From DAOUAJ01 sp034433615 (GTDB lineage: Bacteria; Chloroflexota; Anaerolineae; DUEN01), in assembly GCA_034433615.1 (NCBI GenBank), contig DAOUAJ010000009.1, forward strand, positions 1 to 6,649: a stretch of 6,649 nucleotides of DNA, given 5' to 3'. This document shows, piece by piece, positions 5,606 through 6,649 of the stretch. The notes beneath the pieces are model-generated. The model was not told where the DNA came from and ran no database searches. It was given only the letters and a program-made list of their open reading frames with translations. Numbering within the stretch: position 1 is the stretch's first letter; each line of letters starts with the position of its first letter. The position numbers and the translations under genes were made by a program.

Positions 5606-5608
5606 AGG
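5604..5608 (+). promoter_or_regulatory. RBS that supports a TTG start for the permease
   Basis: GGAGG is followed after six bases by an in-frame TTG (5615). The first in-frame ATG (5657) and the next (5681) have no Shine-Dalgarno sequence at a usable distance. The TTG is therefore the preferred start, adding 14 residues to the ATG version. Confidence 0.6.
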
Positions 5609-5614
5609 GCTGTC

Positions 5615-6649
5615 TTGGAAGAGGCGGAAGGGAAAACCAAGGCACGGTCGGCGTCAATGCCAGGAGCAAAGGCACTGGCTATGGCCGTGAAACGCCAGGG
5701 TTCTTGGTCCCAGGTGTTGCAAACGCTGTCAGTGCCGGTTCTGGCCGTTTTTACCGGGCTGGTTATCGGGGCCATCGTCATTGTCATCACCGATGTCACG
5801 GTGGTGGGCGCGTTTCGGAACTTCTTTCGCGCCCCCGGGGCAGCCCTACGAGCCACCTGGCAGGCGATAGCCACCGCGTATGGGGCCCTTTTTCACGGTT
5901 CCATCGGTAGCCCGGTGGAGATCTATCATGCTATCCAGGTCTATCAAGCGACAGGGGACGCGGTTCCCCTGCTCCAGGCCTTCTGGCCCATCACCGAGAG
6001 CCTGGTAGCCTCGACTCCGTACATCTTCGCTGGCCTGGCCGTTGCGCTGGGGTTTCGTTGCGGCCTGTTCAACATCGGCGCAGAAGGACAGTTCTTCATC
6101 GGGGCGTTGTGCTCAGCGTGGGTTGGTTATAGCCTGATTGGCCTTCCCTGGTTCGTTCATCTGCCCCTGGCGCTTCTGGCTGGCGCTCTGGGGGGGGCCT
6201 TCTGGGGAGCCATCCCCGGTTACCTCAAGGCCGCCACCGGAGGCCATGAGGTCGTCAACACCATCATGATGAACTGGATCGCCTTCCGCCTCAGCGATTG
6301 GTTGCTCAACGGCCCCATGAAAGCTCCCGGGTACCGGCCTATCACCCCGCAAATTGAGGCGACGGCGGCCCTGCCACGCCTGTTTCCTGCTCCTCTGCGT
6401 TTTCATGTCGGCTTTTTCCTGGCCTTGTTGGCGGCGGCAGCAGTATATTGGCTGCTGTTCAAGACCACCATCGGCTTCGAGATCCGCGCGGTGGGGGCCA
6501 ATCCGGATGCAGCCCGCTACGCCGGCATCAGCATCACCCGCAACTTTATCCTGGCGATGGTACTCAGCGGCGCGCTGGCAGGGCTGGCCGGGACGAGTCA
6601 GGTCCTGGGGGTGGATCACTGGGTGGGACAGGGATTCTCAGCCGGCTAT
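5615..6649 (+). CDS. ABC importer permease, nucleoside (BmpC/YufP) type, 3' end outside window
   Basis: The frame is open from TTG 5615 to the last base, giving 345 residues; the gene continues past the window. It is an inner-membrane permease of the BPD_transp_2 family. Family landmarks are clear: TPYIFAGLAVALGF then GLFNIGAEGQFFIGA (150-164), GGHEVVNTIMMNWIA (209-223), FEIRAVGANPDAARYAGI (288-305) and LSGALAGLAG (317-326). Probable membrane segments lie at about 39-60, 133-148, 158-177, 182-204, 213-230, 265-283 and 310-328. Residues 1-38 are basic and cytoplasmic. Between the first helix and TPYIFAG there are about 75 residues, some 45 more than I recall in Bacillus YufP. With the ATPase and lipoprotein it forms the importer; such systems usually carry a second, shorter permease gene next, which would lie outside the window. 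The alternative start is ATG 5657. The family is certain; the exact substrate is inferred. Confidence 0.94.
   Translation, partial: MEEAEGKTKARSASMPGAKALAMAVKRQGSWSQVLQTLSVPVLAVFTGLVIGAIVIVITDVTVVGAFRNFFRAPGAALRATWQAIATAYGALFHGSIGSPVEIYHAIQVYQATGDAVPLLQAFWPITESLVASTPYIFAGLAVALGFRCGLFNIGAEGQFFIGALCSAWVGYSLIGLPWFVHLPLALLAGALGGAFWGAIPGYLKAATGGHEVVNTIMMNWIAFRLSDWLLNGPMKAPGYRPITPQIEATAALPRLFPAPLRFHVGFFLALLAAAAVYWLLFKTTIGFEIRAVGANPDAARYAGISITRNFILAMVLSGALAGLAGTSQVLGVDHWVGQGFSAGY

Overview
The window is a GC-rich piece of a bacterial chromosome. I think Chloroflexota (Anaerolineae-like) is the most likely source. The reasons are a lipoprotein with a Pro/Thr-rich 'TPTP' linker behind its lipobox, secreted fibre-like proteins of a type common in that phylum, and gene spacers built of 7-bp repeats. 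This placement is an inference from style, not from a marker gene.

Layout. Positions 1-1242 are read on the minus strand. They hold the 3' part of a secreted, fibre-like beta-rich protein gene (169-1224) whose 5' end looks eroded by frameshifts (1172-1242). Downstream of it is the start of a second secreted protein (1-128), cut by the window edge. Positions 1225-1882 are a long spacer between divergently oriented units. On the plus strand it carries a good sigma70-like promoter (1410-1438), a possible 29-codon leader ORF (1467-1556), a 15-bp hairpin (1573-1605), a 12-bp palindrome (1659-1670) and a second hairpin just before the next ribosome binding site (1838-1858).

Positions 1883-6649 are a plus-strand ABC importer operon of the BMP/PnrA nucleoside type: substrate-binding lipoprotein (1883-3880), double-domain ATPase (4005-5576) and the first permease (5615 to the window edge). 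A second permease would be expected beyond the window. The spacers of the operon, 3902-3992 and 5578-5605, are both made of 7-bp tandem units, but of unrelated sequence.

The most unusual item is the binding protein. It joins two different solute-binding folds in one lipoprotein: a PhnD-like (phosphonate/phosphite-type) domain followed by a complete BMP (nucleoside-type) domain. The ATPase and permease are clearly of the nucleoside type, and no phosphonate permease is visible. The PhnD-like half must therefore either deliver a second ligand to the nucleoside channel, act as a sensor, or help bind a compound ligand such as a phosphorylated nucleoside. The window alone cannot decide between these.
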